Below, piece by piece: positions 25,858 to 38,650 of a DNA stretch of 64,000 bases. Below the pieces are notes generated by a model, which worked only from the letters and a program-made list of their open reading frames with translations, was not told the origin of the DNA and ran no database searches. This stretch comes from Holothuria scabra (Eukaryota > Echinodermata > Holothuroidea > Aspidochirotida > Holothuriidae): positions 8,923,371 through 8,987,370 of the forward strand of contig CM074185.1 in assembly GCA_037179385.1 (NCBI GenBank), given 5' to 3'. The translations under genes and the position numbers were made by a program. How positions within the stretch are numbered: position 1 is the first letter of the stretch; every line of letters begins with the position of its first letter.

Positions 25858-26200
25858 AGAATCAAGTTTAGGAAATCTGCTGTAGAACATAGACTCATCC
25901 TCTATAGAAATATGCCATTTTCTATAGAACCGCCACAGAGTTTCTATAACCCCCCCCCCCTCCCCAACCCACATCCATAGAAATCTGTGTTCTTTTTATA
26001 GAACCTCTGTAGAGTTCCTGTAACACCTCCACCAATCTCTCTGGAAAACTCTTTTTTTTCGAAACCTACAGAAATTCTTTAGAAAAGTGGCACCTTTTTT
26101 ATAGAACCTCTGAGGGGTTTCGTTAGAGCTTCTTTAGAGTTTTATACTGGAATCTATAAAGAATGTCTATAGGATTTCGTACAGGAAGTATGTTTGTAAA
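25858..26200. repeat. Degenerate TTCTATAGAACCTCTGTAGAG tandem words
   Basis: Words TTTCTATA, ATAGAACC and TAGAG(T/C)TT recur every 25-35 bp with much variation. Confidence 0.5.
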
Positions 26201-27230
26201 TCTTATGTAGTTACTACAGATTTTTCTAAAGAATTTTATTAAGTTCCGAAGTTTTGTGTGGGAACTGTATTGCATGATATTGCCTATGCTCGCACAGAAG
26301 CCCCAGTAAACAGAATTTCGCAAATACTTGGGTCGAAAAACAGATCTTTATGGACCATTAACTGTGAAATGCAATCTCCTTGCCTAGACGACTAAGTCAC
26401 ACTGATAAATTATAGCAGTGCGTCTAGAACCGAGGACCCGATCGACAAAACCCCTCACGTTTAAACATGTAGTCTAATATGTCCTCCTAAAAATCGCTAA
26501 AAAATGAAAAAAAAAAAAAAAAAAATTTAAGTTTTTGCTCACCTACATACACTAAAGCCAGGGAACTTCTAAAGCTTCGTGCTTATAAACGTGTGATAGA
26601 TGTACAACACAGGGATCGGGTCGAATTAGTTGTTACCGGTGAACTGTTCAAGGTGAGAATATGAAGATAATGATGGCACCTGTGATCTTTTACCGTGACG
26701 GCCAATCAGTCTGTGCTTTCACGCGGTGACATTGAACGGCTTATTATTTGAGATAGCCCAAAGTGACACTCAAAATACTTTTATCTCTGTTGACAGATCT
26801 TTGTGATTAGTTCTGAAGTGATGTCGTCCGGATGTTTTTGACAAGTGTCACAACCTTCTTCCGAGTCAAAGACCAATTGATTTTTTCTAGTGCACGGGTG
26901 TAAAAACTGTCACAAATATCACCCAGGAGAATCTTACCGCGGGGACTTATTTCGTCGGTTGGCAGGGGTCAACCGATTGCACTAAGGCACCGGGATCAAT
27001 GTGCAACATAGGACTAAAAATTACAATGCAACCAGATCATGTTACGGAATGTGGGGTTGAAGGCCCTTAGATATTGTTTTGCCAAAGGGTTTCCAACATT
27101 CTTAAAATCCCCTGCTGAATCCCATGGTATAGCATACCCACGAAAAGGACCTTTCGCGCTCCTACAATCTTCATTGCCTGCGTGGCAGCTGTCTTTGATT
27201 TCAGCCTCATGTAAAGGGGATGTGATCATT
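26201..27230. other. No gene recognised
   Basis: An A-run lies at 26507-26526. Two overlapping 80-codon frames on opposite strands at 27.0-27.3 kb resemble nothing known. Confidence 0.45.
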
Positions 27231-27625
27231 ATTCTGAAGGGCTTCCACTTCATTTGGAATATAAATTTCGAGAGGTCATTCCAAAAGGCTGATACATAGA
27301 ATGGAAAATAGATGTCGATGCCGAAGGATCGTTATTCTGAATCAAAGGGTCGTTATTCAAAACTTGAAAGCACGGGTGACATACTCACCCGTCCATTTTT
27401 GTTCCGGTATATGCCATATTCCTCAGTATTTGGAATATAGACCCTTCGGAATATGTGACCGTATGTTCAATTCTGAATACCGACCCTTATCCTCTTTTAA
27501 GAGAAAAGACCCTTATTCCCGTTTCAAAATAGCAAACGTTAGGAAAAAGTACGTTAATTTTGAGTTACAACTCTTCCAATTACCGGTCTTAATGTTGTAT
27601 TCAGAATAGCTACCCTTCTGAATAG
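27231..27625. repeat. Degenerate array of GAATACCGACCCTTATTC-like words in both orientations
   Basis: Words such as GGGTCGTTATTC and GAATACCGACCCTT face each other, reminiscent of the 7.1-9.6 kb structure but a different unit. Confidence 0.5.
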
Positions 27626-27697
27626 CGAACGCCAGTCTCTGAAGAAGATGAGAAATGAAAGTTGAAGGCAGACGCTGTTCGAGGTGGTTCTTCACAA

Positions 27698-27756
27698 ACG
27701 ACAAACAAACAAACAAACAAACAAACAAAACAAAAACAAACAAACAAAAACAGATA
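27698..27756. repeat. (ACAA)n microsatellite
   Basis: Tandem ACAA with small interruptions. Further ACAA tracts lie at 5349-5371 and 37112-37156. Confidence 0.93.
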
Positions 27757-28914
27757 AAACACAAGCAACTGAAAAACAGCGATAAAAAATATAATAAATA
27801 AATAAAAACAGATGTGGCGTCGGAGGGACAAGGAAGCCTTTCCCAATTTGAGGTATGGTGTCTCTCTTTGACGTGGGCCACCCTTTTCCACCTTTCAGAG
27901 GACTTGCTTTGTCCGTGATCCTTGGTCCGTTACAACTCCCTAATCTATGAGAGGTACATGGTCATGCAAGTCAACTGTGAGACACTAGAGTTTCGCCTAG
28001 AACAAGTCCATGGATCATTTTATACAAGCAAGCATAAAAATTACCAAAAAAGTTCATTTGGATCATACGCACGCAGAGAAAGTGGGATGAGATTAAAGAC
28101 GAATCTTGGTCGAGAGAGTTTAGATTTATTTCGGATTGAATAATTGTGACAAATCATGTCACAACATTCCCATAAATATTATTCATTGACGCCTCTGTCT
28201 TGTGTTCTGCCAAGCATAAGTTAATACCACGAATCGGGATCATGAAGTGTTTTGGCAGCGTCTAAGCAGAATGCAAGAAACTTATATTTTTGTTCTATTA
28301 TCTTATCTATATTGTCGACCTTTTCAATTTCCAACGGCCAACTGACCGCAAAAACTCGCGAATGGTACTAGTGGAGTACCCACACAATCTTGGACAAAAC
28401 TGTTGGAACAGCTTTCACCAGTTGATCCACGACAATGTTAGCATTGCAAAAAGAAACCTCACCCAATTTTTCAAATCTTACGTTGCTTTAAGTGAGAGGC
28501 TCCGTATGCACTAATAAAGAACCCAAATAACTGACTGTAAATTTGGACCCACAAAATGGCCACCTTAGATGAAAATTCCAGGTGCGACCCCTTTTTACAT
28601 TCTATTAATCGAAAGGTTTTAATGATCTTAAAGGGTGGGTTTTCCAAAGGGTGTCTAGGCATGTAACTTATCCAAAGGATGTCATCCAAAATGTTTTCTC
28701 TTCAATCGAAGAGATTCCTCTCGAGGCCAAAAATTATTCTTTAATGAATCTCAAAGCGAATATCGGAAGATGGCTTTGGGCCTACGATTTTCAAATTGAC
28801 TGTATCACCAGGCATGCAAGCACTAAATCAAAGGTAGGGCAAGATATAAAACTCATTCTTGATTTAGGCTGAATTTGTTACAGGTAGAGAGAAGACAAGG
28901 GGAAAATTTTATGG
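27757..28914. other. No gene recognised
   Basis: Short frames only. Confidence 0.45.
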
Positions 28915-29220
28915 TTAAAGACCCAATTCTGTCACCCCAAACAGTACCAATTCTGGGCCAAGCTTTTTACTTATGCCCCTCCCACAATTGTATGAAATTC
29001 ATCCTCATTCAGACACAATCTCAGTTTATTGCTGAAGGGTGAGAATAGAAGAGCCCAATGAGTATAATCGAATCACTCTTAGAAAAGTTCATGCTTTGTA
29101 ATATAAGCTTTGGTACTTTGCATTGTTTGAATTAGCAGCCAATCAAAGGCTGAGCCAATTGAGAGTTTCTGGTACCACATACAAGAAGTGTAGTTTGAGG
29201 TGGGAGGATTGGTCCTTTAA
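28915..29220. mobile_element. TTAA-flanked miniature element, copy 1, 306 bp
   Basis: It begins TTAAAGACCCAATTCTGTCA and ends GGGAGGATTGGTCCTTTAA. TTAA at both ends suggests piggyBac-type target duplication. The sister copy at 62810-63118 is in the reverse orientation. Confidence 0.75.
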
Positions 29221-30359
29221 AATGAATTCGCTAACAACTTACCGGTAGACTACACCTGTTAATTCAACTCTTAATAACCTCATGAAGATTTTCACAATTT
29301 TCCTTCTCATCTTCCGTCTGCATTGTTCTAGATTGCAGGTTGGAGCTAGCAGTCATTGTCATGTTAGATGATTTCGGTTCATGCGGGTCGATTGTGAACC
29401 ATAAAATAACGATAAAGTGTCAATTTCATATCCGAATTCATGGGTCAACAAGAGGCAACGATTGGAGTGATTTACGGGACCCACCGTGAGACAACCTCCT
29501 GTGGAGGACACGACTCACCTGTGCCAGTATTCACAGCTTGCCGTCGTGGAAACTAAATTCTTGGCCTACCTCAAACAGACAGGTATATTGCAGGTAAGTT
29601 CAGTTCCTTCAAAAGAAGAAGACAAAAAACGGAAAAAATCAATAGGACACAGACTGAGATAACAATCCCAAAGTTGTTTGTTTCACATGATTTTTTCGGC
29701 ATACGTCTGCTTCAAAGCAAAGAGTACCGTACATACAACTCCGTCAGTAAACTAGCAGCAGCTGGCGAAACAATGGATCGGGGCGTCCCCAGGGTGTCTG
29801 CGCACATAAGAAAAGACTGCTTGTTCAATCAATCATTTGAATTTCAGGACATTGCCGATTTAGCGAAAATGCATACAGTCGCCCAAAACTAAATTACTAA
29901 AACCATGGAGTTGTCATGAAAAATAACTCTTTTGAATTATTTAACATTAAATTTAATGTATCTGGATTAAGTTGTTGAATTCCATAAAGAACAACACCTT
30001 GTATGTCTATCGGCAAGAGAGGGTCCCCTTCCCAAATTGTTAGAAATCGCCCATTGAATTTGATTTTCACACAATAATGTTTTGAAAATGAGTCCATGTC
30101 AAATATTGTGCTTGTCCTCAAAATTTGATACGCTTCGAATGGAATATCTTTTCCTATATAAATGTATCATAACGTTACACTAATTATGTGAGGTTTTCAA
30201 ACAATGTTGCGGCTACATCAAAATTATTAATAAACTGAATGCAATGTTAAATTCATGAGCCGCGATGACATCACAAATATTCCACAATGGGCCTACACTT
30301 AATCTCATGAAATAATTACGCCTACATTACTTTAAAAATTAGTACCTTCCGATTAAATT
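29221..30359. other. No gene recognised
   Basis: Unique AT-rich sequence. Confidence 0.45.
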
Positions 30360-31156
30360 CAGTGGCGTAGGAAGCAATATAAAGGGGGGGGGGGTGGAAC
30401 ACTTTTGGACCATGCACCTCATCCCATTCCATTGACCAAAAGTTTTATTTTTGGGTGCTAAATTTTATCGCTTCTTCTACAAGCCAAAAAAAAACAAGTT
30501 TTTTAAAAATAAAAAAATCTGATTCTTCCCTAAGTGTGAACATTACTGCACTAGGAACGGAATGTCTGCGGGGCGCGGAGCACGCCGAAAATTTGGGTAA
30601 TTTTACACATTTGTAAATATGAAGCTTGTATTGAAGAAAATAGCTGGGTTTCCTGTAAGGAAATTTAAATAGTTGGGGGACTATCTATGAATCTGGGTTT
30701 CTTATTAGCATATATCTGAGAAAGCATGTCGACCGACGATCGTTGTTGTCACATAATGCTATGTAAGGAGTGCAGCTTAAGGCTCCTGAATATTTGTTGC
30801 CTCTTTTAGACAAAATATTTAAAAAATTAAAAGCCTATCCCCTATATGAAAGAAAATTATAGGGAAACGGCACTGTAGCGGCTCGGAAGAGTTTACCACT
30901 TACTGTTTTATGAGCGACCACTTACTGCATTAAGGGCTACAATTCAGGGCGGGCGAAGTGCGCGGAATTTTTGACTTTTTAAAACAAATTAATACAGATA
31001 TGGAGCTCTTATTAGGAAGAGTTTTATGAACAAAGGAAAAGTTGGGAAATCCGCACTGTATTTGACTGGTGTCTCAAATGGCAAATTTTCGAATTTTTCA
31101 CTTTTTCGAGCCAGGTGGCAATCTCCCTCTGCCTCCTGTAGCTACCGACGTCACTG
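30360..31156. mobile_element. hAT-like element, CAGTGGCGTAGC family, decayed copy
   Basis: The left end is CAGTGGCGTAGGAAG, the right end CTGTAGCTACCGACGTCACTG. The interior matches 10258-10962 in order. No duplication was found, so it is old or partly deleted. Confidence 0.65.
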
Positions 31157-31433
31157 CTCTGCAACATTGACCATTGACTCGTATAACATTTCGATACTTT
31201 ATAACTAAAGACTACATCTACACAGACCACTCAACTGACGGGGTTGAAAGGTATCTGATGATAGGTGTGTATGAGAGCATTTGGGTACGGTAGGCCAACG
31301 GTTCCTTGCCTGAAAAAGGAAGTCTTGCTCGAAAGACTATCTTCAGTTGGCGCGGAGGGTACAAAAAATTTTGAAAAATCATGACCCCTCAGACAGCCGG
31401 AAATGACATGTCTTGGGACTTGTAAGCACCAGC
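31157..31433. other. Remnant of the GGCGCGGAG...CAGCCGGAAATGAC repeat module
   Basis: 31345-31420 matches modules at 24.3 kb and 38.7 kb; interrupted by the 31434 insertion. Confidence 0.5.
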
Positions 31434-31827
31434 CACGGACTTCCTATACATGGACAGAGCATACTCGCACGGTAGATTGTCGCTACCGCACGTGTGAGAA
31501 AAAGCGTACCAAGATGGCTCTTTGCTATGATTTTTGTGTGAAAGCTTGGACTTGCTCAAGTCAATTAACAGATTTTGCAAGAAAGTTGAAATATTTTTTG
31601 AAATAATGCAAGGTTAGGTCAAAATAACTTCACGTATTGCAGAAATGTGATACCTTTCCCCATTCAAGTTTAACTTTTGTTTAAAAAATAACAGAGTCGT
31701 CGTCAAATCAGACGATTTATAGATTCACGGCGGGCATCTTGGTGCGCCTTTTTTGTCTCAGTCGGTAGCGACAATCTACGGATAGGACGTAAACGTTACA
31801 TCTTCTGTCCATTTATATAAGTCCGTG
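31434..31827. mobile_element. CACGGACTTCC family hAT-like MITE, copy 1, 394 bp
   Basis: Ends are CACGGACTTCCTATACATGG and CCATTTATATAAGTCCGTG, with further inverted matches inside. Flanks GCACCAGC and GCACTAGC match at 7 of 8. It sits inside an older element. Confidence 0.85.
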
Positions 31828-31835
31828 GCACTAGC

Positions 31836-32530
31836 TAAGTTTTCCGATTTTTCTTCCCTGTGTGAACACCACTGTATCAGGGACGTATTGCGGTGCGGAG
31901 CGCGAGGAACTTCTTGCCCCTGTTAACAAATATATATGTAGATATGGAGCTTGTATTGCAGAAAGATTTGGATTCTGGTTTTCCTGTAAGGAAATTAAAG
32001 AGCTGAGGGATTATTGAAGAATATGCACTTCCTACAGATTTGTGGCAAATCTGAGAATCATTGCACGACGGCTGAATTGTTGTTTCTACATATTAATTTT
32101 ATCTAAGGCCCACGAACTGACACTCTCCGATAACATTTCAAAAGTTTCCCAAACTTTGTTGTTCTTTCTAGACAAAATATTTCAAAATCAAGAGCTTTCA
32201 TTGAAGAAAATTTGGAATTCCATGAAAGACAGCTTACAAAAATAGCAATAAAGTTCTTGATGATGTGGTGTCACATATGGTAAATATCCGAATTTGTCAT
32301 TTCCAGAACTCGGAAAAGGTTATCAAACTGATTTATGAACAAGTGCTGATGCATTTCGTATTGCATTTTGCGCGCCGGATATTCTGCTGTCTTTTGAGGT
32401 TTGGAAAAATTGAAGAAGGGATTTTCTGACCCGGGAAGTTGGAGGCGAAAGCATGCTTCCATCCCCTCATTTTTTTTTTTTTGGGGGGGGGGGGGGGGTT
32501 GCTGTCGCCTCAGCCCCGCTTCGTACGCCT
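31836..32530. mobile_element. Decayed hAT-like interior fragment
   Basis: It follows the 10258/30360 interior in order (GTGTGAACACCAC, GGAGCTTGTATTGCAGAAAG, GCAAATCTGAGA, CTGATTTATGA) and ends after a G-run with CTTCGTACGCC. Confidence 0.6.
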
Positions 32531-33676
32531 ATGATTAAATTTCTAATATCCCGATAACTGAATATAGGAAATGAAATGCAAAATGACAGGACTTGCAGAA
32601 CGTTCCTCTTTAACATGTCAATTATTTGGTCTTTAACATGTCAATTATTTGGTCAAAATTTGGTCTTTGCCTATTTTTTTTTACCCTTCGGAAAAATGAT
32701 TGTTCTAATCTACCTGATCCTATATAACAGATCCAGAGATAACATTAACCTAAACTTGCAACTTGCGAGGACCTAAGACGCGATCCCTCAGCGGAGAGGG
32801 CCGAGAATCCTCTACGAGACATTGTAAACTAAGCTCTTTATATTGATTTTTATGGATGAAAGTTCTTTACATATTACCAATCAAGGGGAAAAAAGGTCTA
32901 CCCTAGCAAAGACATTTTATAATCATTCAATTTTGCATCAGTAGCATGCAGTGATGGGAGAGTCCAGACTAGGATTCGTGACTTCAGAATTTGCTTTGGC
33001 CAGAGGGGTTATTTTTTCCGTATCGAGAAAATAGAGGGACTCGACTCCAAGTCACGACTATAGAATGCCTTTAAAGATAAAAATTGCCGGACTCGTGACT
33101 CCAAACCTGAGGAATCGACGTCATTACTTCTAATCTGAAGTGTGACCAGTCCGCAATGGGCTCAACTGTAATGAACGCTTCTAGGGAGCTATATTTCACG
33201 ACGCCGACCTCATCTACAGCGAAGTGACGTCATTTATGTCGATGTCGCTCCGAACGCAACGCGAAATAACGCTACACCAAGTAATGTAATGCCATGGGCA
33301 ACGCAGGTGGTGACGTCCTTGCATTGTAGCTGACGTCCGCGTGGTGCAATCCAAAGCTCACTATTGCCATAGCGTAAACGTGACGAAGACGTATATAGAT
33401 ATCCTTAGTCTGCAGTGAAGAAAAAGATCAAATTTTACCATATTATTACACACCAGATAACATTTGTCAAAGATGATAACTGCAGACGTTTTTCCTGTCA
33501 TTTTAAATATAGTCAAAAACAAAAGCACCAAAATTTAGTACTTAGGTGAAAGACCCCAGTCAAATTTCTCTGGACCAATAAAAACTATCGACGATTGACG
33601 AGAAGCACCCAACTTTTTCAGGTAAATTAAAGGGGAAATGCAATTATCCAAATTGGAATTTGGAATGTAGTTTACC
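32531..33676. other. No gene recognised
   Basis: A direct repeat TTTAACATGTCAATTATTTG occurs twice at 32609-32654. Otherwise unique. Confidence 0.45.
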
Positions 33677-34083
33677 CACGGACTTCCTATACATGCATGG
33701 ACAGAGCACACAACGCGGTACATTGTCGCTACCGTAGTGTGAGATTAAGCGCACAAAGATGGCCGTCTGATATGGTTTTGTGTTTAAGTTTGGACTTGCT
33801 CAAGTATATCCCATATTTTGCAAGAAAGTTGAAATATTTTCGAAATAATGCACTGAAGGTAATTTTAAAATCACTACACGTCACTACACGCAGATATATG
33901 ATATTGTTTCTTATTCAAGTTAAACCTTTGTTTAAAATATTACCGAGAGTCGCCGTCAAATCATACAAATTACAGCTTCATTTCGGCCATCTTGATGCGC
34001 CTTTTTTTAATCAGTCGGTGACGACAATCTACGGATAGGACAGACGCGTTACGTGCTCTGTCCATGTATATAGGAAGTCCGTG
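33677..34083. mobile_element. CACGGACTTCC family hAT-like MITE, copy 2, 407 bp
   Basis: Ends are CACGGACTTCCTATACATG and CATGTATATAGGAAGTCCGTG trimmed by one base at the left. Flanks AGTTTACC and AGCTTACC match at 7 of 8. It aligns with copy 1 along its length. Confidence 0.87.
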
Positions 34084-34160
34084 AGCTTACCCCATTCATG
34101 AACTGTGAATGGTTTTTGAGAATTATTTACAATACTCATCTCCCTGATTTGTGTAATTTA

Positions 34161-34496
34161 CACTGTAAAAATGAAAACAGTGAAACTCACTCTTTCGAAG
34201 AGTGGAAGTTGAAAAGTCCACTCCAAAAGAGCGGAAATATTCTCCAGGAGAATTGAAATTCACTCCAAAATTGTGAAGTTTTACTCTTGATGGAGTGCCA
34301 TCAGGGACCACTCTTAGAAGAGAGTAATCCCTGATGGCACTCGTTTAAGGTGAATTTTCACTCTTCTTGGATTGAATTTCATTCTTTTTTTGAGTGGGTT
34401 TCACTGTCTTTGGAGTGAATGAACACTCTTATGGAGTGAATTCACATTTTTCACTCTATTAAAGAGTGACTAAATTCACTTTTTGGTTTTTAGAGT
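34161..34496. mobile_element. Foldback element, CACTCTAAAA family, copy 2
   Basis: Same GAGTGAA/TTCACTC palindrome and a central hairpin GGAGTGCCATCAGGGA versus TCCCTGATGGCACTC. Confidence 0.8.
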
Positions 34497-34560
34497 TTAT
34501 GAGGAGTAACTCTTTGGTTTTCCCTTGGATATGCAGTAGTTAAGTACTGAAACATAATGA

Positions 34561-34786
34561 ACGGAGTTTGGTCTAACGGTAAGAGTATCCGCGGAAGGCC
34601 AGGGTCATACAAAAGCCCCTAAGACTCTAAAAATGGAACCTACTGCCGTTGTGCGTGATGTTCCGCATAAACAATGGAGTAGGGAAACAAGAAAGTGAGC
34701 CACAACTGGGAAAATGCCGTGACCGGCTCGACTTAAACCAATAGGTTGGAAACTGTGCTGTAAAACTCTATCGAACTAACTAACTG
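34561..34786 (+). mobile_element. tRNA-derived SINE, forward copy
   Basis: The head GGTCTAACGGTAAGAGTATC resembles an A-box region; the body has CGCATAAACAATGGAGTAGGG, CCACAACTGGGAAAA and AACCAATAGGTTGGAA. It ends in CTAACTAACTGG. Confidence 0.8.
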
Positions 34787-35797
34787 GAAGAGAAATAACA
34801 AGAATTTTGTGAGATGTAGCTTTTGTTCAGCTGTTGTTCCCTTTAAGAATCAACCAAGTGGTGGTGACAAGGAGAGCAAAACGAAAGGGGAATTCAGAAG
34901 TAGATGAACTGTGGGGGCGTCCAATACTAATCGAGTGTAACATGCACTGCCGGTATTGTAAACAAAAATCTCGTTGACGTGACCTACATGCTGACTTAAG
35001 TTGTCACATTGCACACGTTTAAATCATGGAACAAAGTTTCCAAAGAAATTAGGTAGAAATCCGTGTGGGATGTATACGCATATCTGTATGTAATTAAGGA
35101 ATGGGGAGGTTGTCACCACTACGAATGAGTTCAAACTTCACAGAAGAAAATATTTCTACATTTATTTCATATACGATCAACGAAAAGAATGGGCACTTGG
35201 GTTACCGCTTGCTTCGAGTCCACTTACCGTATTGTCCCATCAGCTGTAGGGCCTTAAGGCCTTTTAATAGCCAAAAACTTCCAAATATATAGTATGTGTG
35301 TGGGCTGGATTCTGTTTAGCTGCACTAGCAAACCCGATGAACGATAGGAGAGCGCTGGGGATGGGTTAACAACCCTGCCATGAGGCAGCAATATTACTGA
35401 CTAAAATTAATAGAAGCTCACTATATTACCAGAGAGATTGTATCTAATAACAGCTCCTTGATATTACAGAGACACATGTACTGCACATTTACTTGCATAG
35501 GGGAAGAGGAACGTAGTGCACTTTTATGGAAACTTTCATGTATGAACGCTTTTCCGGTTAAGACCGTAATCTTGATTAAAAGGTTGTAGGTATACTCTGA
35601 AATTGGATAGCCCCCCCCCCCCACCCAAAGAAAAATGTAGTTCTGGCATGATGGAGGAAGGCAGAAACGCAACTGACTACATGCAACAGGAATGATCACG
35701 GGTCAAATTATATTTTAGCATTTTGTGGCTTATTAACGTGACGACACTACTGAGACACAGTCCTAAAGGGGGCTGTCATACACTCTCTTCCGTTGTG
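34787..35797. other. No gene recognised
   Basis: A C-run at 35610-35624; short frames only. Confidence 0.45.
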
Positions 35798-36088
35798 CAC
35801 TGTAAAAGTAAAAAGAGTGAAATTTCACCCTTTTCTAGAGTGAAAATTATATAGTTCAATCCAAAAGAGGAAAACTTCTCTTCCAGAATAGTGAAATTCA
35901 CTCCAAAGAGGGAAGTTTTACAATGATTCTAAATGTAGTGTCTATAGGAACCAATGTTAAAAAAGAATGATTCCTGGGGGAACTCTTTAAAAAGAAGTGA
36001 GTTTTCACTTTCTAATAAGAGTGAATTCACACTTTTCACCCTATAAATAAGAGAGAGTGACTAAGTTAACTCCTTTACTTTTAGAGTG
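35798..36088. mobile_element. Foldback element, CACTCTAAAA family, copy 3
   Basis: The most diverged copy, from CACTGTAAAAGT to CTTTTAGAGTG, with loss of part of the centre. Confidence 0.72.
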
Positions 36089-38020
36089 TTTGCTCCCTGC
36101 ATGTGTGGAAGGGGGATGAAGATGTAGCACTTTAGCTTGAAATATTAATGCGCACACCGCTTCCTACGCCAATGGAAACCAAGTCATGAAAATATATGTA
36201 AAGATTCTGATCACGATGATGACGGCTGTTTTACTCAGAACTGTGAATGATATAGACCGGAGGGGACTGATGTGAAAGTTCACTTGGTCATCTGTACGGA
36301 CAGGTGTAGATATAAGAATGAAAGATTCACGACAGACCGTTTGACAGGATGTTCAACTAACGACGATACCAAACTTACTTCCACACGTGGTATGTCTCTC
36401 CTTATTCGAGGAAACTCATTTCACGACGTCCGACAAATGACCATGAAATTGGCTTCGTACGGTGATTCATTGTTTTGATTTTTTTCTTTTGTTTTTAAAG
36501 CGGCATAAAGTCATATGGTTGGTATAATTTCATATGGTTAGTGTTATTCTATTTAAAAACGATTGACGGTTTACTGCACCACAAAATAGCAACCGGAATT
36601 AACTGGGCGGCGACTTGTTTTCAATATCGGGGAGGGGATGTTACGGTACCTCATTTAAATATATCGTGTCAAACATCAGCCAATGGGAGATTTACCAAAT
36701 ATTAGGGGACGTGTGCCCCGGTGCTGGGTTCGGCCATTCTTTTGATACGTGAAATTTACAATTGCTTACACAGAGACTCGGAGGTAACGGTTTGAGATAG
36801 ATGTAAATGCGTATATGAGGCCTTGGTGTCATGGCTTAGAAGAATTCTTTACCTCCTTGGTTTAACAAGACAGACATCCAATTCCAAACCCAAATTTCGT
36901 AAAGACATTTCTTCTTCCTGAGGAAAGGCGGAGATCGAAGACAAAGACATCGGTCACCCTTGCAGAAAAGCGAAATATTACATTTGTAAATTTCAAAGCC
37001 ACTGCATCAGTTCCAGAGACATGAAAAAAAATATATATCCTTCCAGACCGTCGATTACAGAGGGTGTTTTCCAACATTTCAAATCTTCACTACACTGCGG
37101 TTTGTTTGTTTGAAAAAAAAAACAAACAAACAAACAAACAAACAAACAAACAAAAATCAGTGACTTATCATGGGATAGACACGTTAGGTGTAGGTCAAAG
37201 GAATTAGACCAGTCTAGAAAAATTGCAGGAATTCATTAACCATAATTTTTAGTAAACATTGTTATAACCATTACCACAGATAGAGGTTAACAATTTAAAC
37301 CCCAAAACAAGCAGATTAAGTTCAGTTTTTAAATTCAATTTAACTAATGAATGAACAGGCTGATATGTATAGACGAAAGATATGAGAAGATGGACCCCAC
37401 AAAGGGCTGAGAAATCTCAAAACAACTTAGTGACCGGAGTCGTGTAGGCCTTCAATGCTTCTTAAAAATACACGATTCAATTTATTGAATAACGAGTGAA
37501 ATGCCTTAATGTCATCCAAATCGTGATAGTTTTATTTTTCAAGATCGAGGAAGTACATAAGTGTTTATCCTCCATTCTTCTATGAGTCACGCTTTTAATA
37601 CTCGAGAGAACCCCGCTGGTTCCACTTGAAAGATTACCAGCCAGCTTTATCATATATTTGGGAATTTATTTGATCATATCGAAAAAACAATCCATCGGAA
37701 TTTCAAAATATGTGACTTTAAGTGGATGTCAAACACGTAAAACGAAAACAAAAGCCCAACACATCAATACTGAGATATTACTAAGATGTAATTGTTTTCA
37801 TTTCGTAAGAAATTTATTCAATGAAAAATATTTGCTGTCACAACATCCTTACACACATTTGGACAGCGACGCCTGTGCAGGACATAAATCAACTAAATAC
37901 AAGGCAGAGAAAATCACACTTTTTATTTGGTGCATCATGGCTGTGGCTATTATACCAGGTGTAGTCAGGCCCGTGTGCAGTCGGACCATCAATTTACTGA
38001 AGGGGAGGGGGTGGGGGCGA
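36089..38020. other. No gene recognised
   Basis: An (AAAC)n tract at 37112-37156. A 130-codon frame at 37658 runs into the SINE at 38021 and is likely chance. Confidence 0.45.
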
Positions 38021-38262
38021 CAGCACGGTGTCAAGTGGTTAGAGCATTAGACTTGCAATTGAGAGGTCAGGATTTCGAGTCCTGGCCGGGTCATACCGAC
38101 GGAACATACTGCCATTGTGTTTGATGCTCATCATTATCAATGGAGTAAGAAAAACAAGCCAGTGGGCCACAACTTAATAAAGGCCGTGGCCAGCTGGATT
38201 TGAACCAATTGGTCGGGAACTGGGTCTAAAAACTCCATGTAATCTAACCTACATACTTAAGG
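38021..38262 (+). mobile_element. tRNA-derived SINE, forward copy with intact-looking head
   Basis: The head reads GTGGTTAGAGCATTAGACTT and, 20 bp on, GGATTTCGAGTCCTGG, good A- and B-box forms. The body matches the other copies (GGCCACAACTTAATAAAGG, GAACCAATTGGTCGGGAAC). Confidence 0.87.
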
Positions 38263-38650
38263 GGGATAGGGTACATTCAAAAATAAAGATAACGACATTG
38301 TGATCTTCTCGACAAGGGCTTCTCTCCCTGCTCCCCTTGGGGTATACAAGCCTGCTAGCAAGATATATTTACCAAGTCTTAGAGTGTCGACCAGTGGCGT
38401 AGCTAGGATTTTTTCCAGGGGGGAGGGGGGAGGGGGGGGGGGGCAAAGGTATGAAATTTCTCCAAAACTTTTCCCGGTCAATGTGTATGTATTTCATATA
38501 AAATATGCAAACTTACAAGTATAACAACATTACCATGTCATTTTGTAATATTACCTGCATTTTAATCTTAAAGTATAACATAGAGCAATCGGAAATAACA
38601 AAGTATATTATTTTTGTAAACAATATCTGGTTTATTTGTATGTACTAACG

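Noticed and set aside
27513..27891. Two minus frames rich in Phe, Leu, Val and Cys
   Set aside because: Their hydrophobic runs come from the (ACAA)n microsatellite.
37658..38050. 130-codon plus-strand frame
   Set aside because: It runs into the SINE head, has no family resemblance and no codon-bias sign of a gene.
38028..38090. Possible true tRNA gene
   Set aside because: The acceptor stem does not pair and the sequence continues into the shared SINE body, so it is a SINE head.
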